From contig CAJNDS010001254.1 in the NCBI GenBank assembly GCA_905221605.1, forward strand, positions 1 through 26,182: DNA of 26,182 bases, written 5' to 3'. This document shows, piece by piece, positions 24,050 to 26,182 of the stretch. Origin of the DNA: Symbiodinium natans (taxonomy: Eukaryota; Sar; Dinophyceae; Suessiales; Symbiodiniaceae). Each line of letters opens with the position of its first letter. Positions within the stretch are counted from its first letter, which is position 1. Made by a program: the position numbers and the translations under genes. The notes beneath the pieces were generated by a model. The model had not been told where the DNA came from and did not search any database. It saw nothing but the letters and a program-made list of their open reading frames with translations.

Positions 24050-26182
24050 AAGACCCATCGTTGTCTGCTTCCTCGCCCAGTGCCTCGCTGCCCTTGCTGT
24101 CTGCTTCGTTGTGCAGTGCCTCGCTCACCCCGCCATGCTTCTCATGGACCCATGGCTCCTGGTCCCATTCTCCATCCCTCCTGTTTATGGCCCCTGCTCC
24201 ACCCCCACCCCCAACCCCCACCCCCACCCCGCACGCACCCTGCCCCACCGCCCATGCTTGGCTCCTGGCCCCATGGCTCCACACTTCCAACCCCCACCCC
24301 CACCCCCCACGCACCCTGCCCCCCCACTGGACCCATGGCTCCTGGCCCCATTGGCTCTTGGCCCCAGTCTTCATCCCTCGACCTGCATGGCTGCCAATGC
24401 TGGTCCTTTATATGGCCCCTGCTCCACCCCAACCCCCAACCCCCACCCCCATACCGCACGCACCCTGCCACCCCCAACCCCCAACCCCCACCCCCACCCA
24501 CCCACACTTCCAACCCCCACCCCCACCCCTCACACACCCCGCCCCCCACTGAACCCATGGCTCCTGGCCCCATTGGCTCATGGTCCACGGCCATGGATGT
24601 GGCTTCTCAGCTGACTTTAAAGGGCCCCAGTGCATGCCCGGGCCCTCCGCCCGCTCCTTCTAGCTCCGCCTACTCCCCTCTGGCCCATGCTCCCACTCTC
24701 CATCCCCTTGACCTACCCCTCATGGACCCAGCTCCCCATTCATTATGGTCCACGGCCCAAGCAGGTGGCTTCTCCGCCCCGGCCCTACCCCCACCACCTC
24801 TACCCTTCCCGCTCGACCGGCCCCTAGTGCATGCCCGCCCGCTTGCCCTACGCTTGCCCGACCCTTACCACCCACGCACCCCGCCCCCCGCTCCTTCCCT
24901 TGCCCAAGCCCCCCACGCACCCCGCCATGCTTCTCATGGACCCATGGCTCCATCCCAGTGCATGCCCGCCCGCTTGCCCTACCCCCACCACCCACGCACC
25001 CCGCCCCCCGCCCATCCGCCCTTCCCGCTCCGCATACTCCTTCCCTTGCCCAAGCCCCCCACGCACCCCACCATGCTTCTCATGGACCCATGGCTCCTGG
25101 TCCCATTCTTCATCCCAAGCTCGACCGGCCCCCAGTGCATGGCCGCCCGCTTGCCCTACCCTCACCACCCACGCACCCCGCCCGCCGTCCATCCGCCCTT
25201 CCCGCTCCGCATACTTCCCCCCTTGCCCAAGCCCCCCACGCTTCGTTGCGCCGTGCCTCGGCCCTTGCTGTCTGCTTCGTTGTGCAGTGCCTTGCTGCCC
25301 TTGCTGCCTTCGCCAGACCCATTGCCCCTGCCACCTACTCCACCCCATCCAAAGCTCGACCGGCCCCCAGTGCATGCCCGCCCGCTGGCCCTACGCTTGC
25401 CCTACCCTTACCACCCACGCACCCCGCCCCCCGCTCCTTCCCTTGCCCAAGCCCCCCACCCCCGCCATGCTTCTCATGGACCCATGGCTCCTCCCAGTGC
25501 ATGCCCGCCCGCTTGCCCTACCCCCACCACCCACGCACCCCGCCCCCCGCCCATCCGCCCTTCCCGCTCCGCATACTCCTTCCCTTGCCCAAGCCCCCCA
25601 CGCACCCCGCCATGCTTCTCATGGACCAGGAGTTCATCCCAAGCTCGACCGGCCCCCAGTGCATGGCCGCCCGCTTGCCCTACCCCCACCACCCACGCAC
25701 CCCGCCCCCCGTCCATCCGCCCTTCCCGCTCCGCATACTTCCCCCCTTGCCCAAGCCCCCCGCTTCGTTGCGCCGTGCCTCGCTGCCCTTGCTGTCTGCT
25801 TCGTTGTGCAGTGCCTTGCTGCCCTTGCTGCCTTCGCCAGACCCATTGCCCCTACCACCTACTCCACCCCATCCAAAGCTCGACCGGCCCCCAGTGCATG
25901 CCCGCCCGCTTGCCCTACCCCCACCCCCCACGCACCCCGCCCCCCGCTCCTTCCCTTGCCCAAGCCCCCCACGCACCCCGCCATGCTTCTCATGGACCCA
26001 TGGCTCCTCCCAGTGCATGCCCGCCCGCTTGCCCTACCCCCACCACCCACGCACCCCGCCCCCCGCCCATCCGCCCTTCCCGCTCCGCATACTCCTTCCC
26101 TTGCCCAAGCCCCCCACGCACCCCGCCATGCTTCTCATGGACCCATGGCTCCTGGTCCCATTCTTCATCCCAAGCTCGACCG
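24050..26182. repeat. GC-rich satellite with higher-order repeat of about 525-530 bp
   Basis: A box with GCTCGACCGGCCCC(C/T)AGTGCATG recurs at 24811, 25119, 25354, 25643, 25878 and 26174. The steps are 308, 235, 289, 235 and 296 bp, so two unequal subunits alternate and form a higher-order unit of about 525-530 bp. Shared boxes within the units include CCATGCTTCTCATGGACCC, CTTGCCCAAGCCCCCCACGC and a TGTCTGCTTCGTTGTGCAGT block. The array runs off the right edge. The glycine- and valine-rich minus-strand frames are repeat artefacts. Confidence 0.92.
24195..24545 (-). repeat. CCCCCA-rich blocks (G-quadruplex capable on the minus strand)
   Basis: Several blocks of CCCCCACCCCCAACCCCC type lie near 24198-24230, 24283-24305 and 24430-24535. 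Their complements have four or more G-runs of 4-5 with 1-2-nt loops. Confidence 0.8.

Noticed and set aside
23427-24374. 315-codon minus-strand frame read as one protein
   Set aside because: Only its last part (SPIGVF) matches myosin. The rest runs through probable intron and into the Gly-rich satellite.
24061-26050. Pro/His-rich plus and Gly/Val-rich minus frames in the right-hand array
   Set aside because: They repeat with the satellite unit and contain no independent protein signal.

Overview
The window reads as nuclear genome of a dinoflagellate, most likely a Symbiodiniaceae-type alga. The signs are: a plant/dinoflagellate-type telomere repeat (TTTAGGG), very dense micro- and minisatellites, coding sequence broken into many small exons (often 40-100 nt), introns of only about 36-200 nt, and splice junctions that are often AG|GC...AG|G instead of GT...AG. 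All convincing coding sequence lies on the minus strand, as expected for the one-directional gene arrays of dinoflagellates. Exon limits were worked out by hand by joining reading frames at plausible splice sites. They are predictions, not transcript-supported.

Layout, in the direction of transcription (right to left). (1) 26182-24050: GC-rich satellite with a higher-order repeat of about 525-530 bp, bordered by C-rich (G4-capable) blocks. (2) 23490-21083: the C-terminal half of a myosin motor and its neck. Exons carry the HFVRCIKPN, EQLRYQG, VLEAIRVARAGYP and converter segments, ending in about six IQ motifs and a short coiled coil. A possible WD40-type exon follows at 20949-20719, which would suggest a class XXII (MyoF-like) myosin. 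The first half of the motor is not recognised. (3) 19320-19060: two fragments that look coding but have no known identity. (4) 18560-12640: a series of exons of a large multi-EF-hand calcium-binding protein, with at least one canonical EF-hand loop (DADEDGIVEANE), several degenerate ones and some helical exons. It may be one gene or two. (5) 10591-10142: an open frame starting with a signal peptide directly behind an AG acceptor, with one or two later membrane segments. (6) 10092-449: an ABCC-type (MRP-like) ABC transporter, in the order pre-TMD1 linker, TMD1, NBD1, TMD2. NBD2 should lie beyond the left edge. NBD1 looks degenerate at the P-loop, signature and H-loop. (7) 448-1: an interstitial telomere-type repeat and a CT run.

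The large introns and intergenic stretches are filled by simple repeats: CA at 1605-1713, ATATAC at 2517-2920, a 735-bp compound AGC/AGT/GGGAGT tract at 4190-4925, CA at 5262-5302, AT/GT at 19914-20034, plus poly-G/poly-C runs. Most long open frames in these places are frame artefacts of the repeats.

The three genes (ABC exporter, EF-hand calcium sensor, myosin) have no obvious shared pathway. Their common direction reflects dinoflagellate genome organisation, not an operon. No bacterial-type, viral, CRISPR or RNA gene was recognised.
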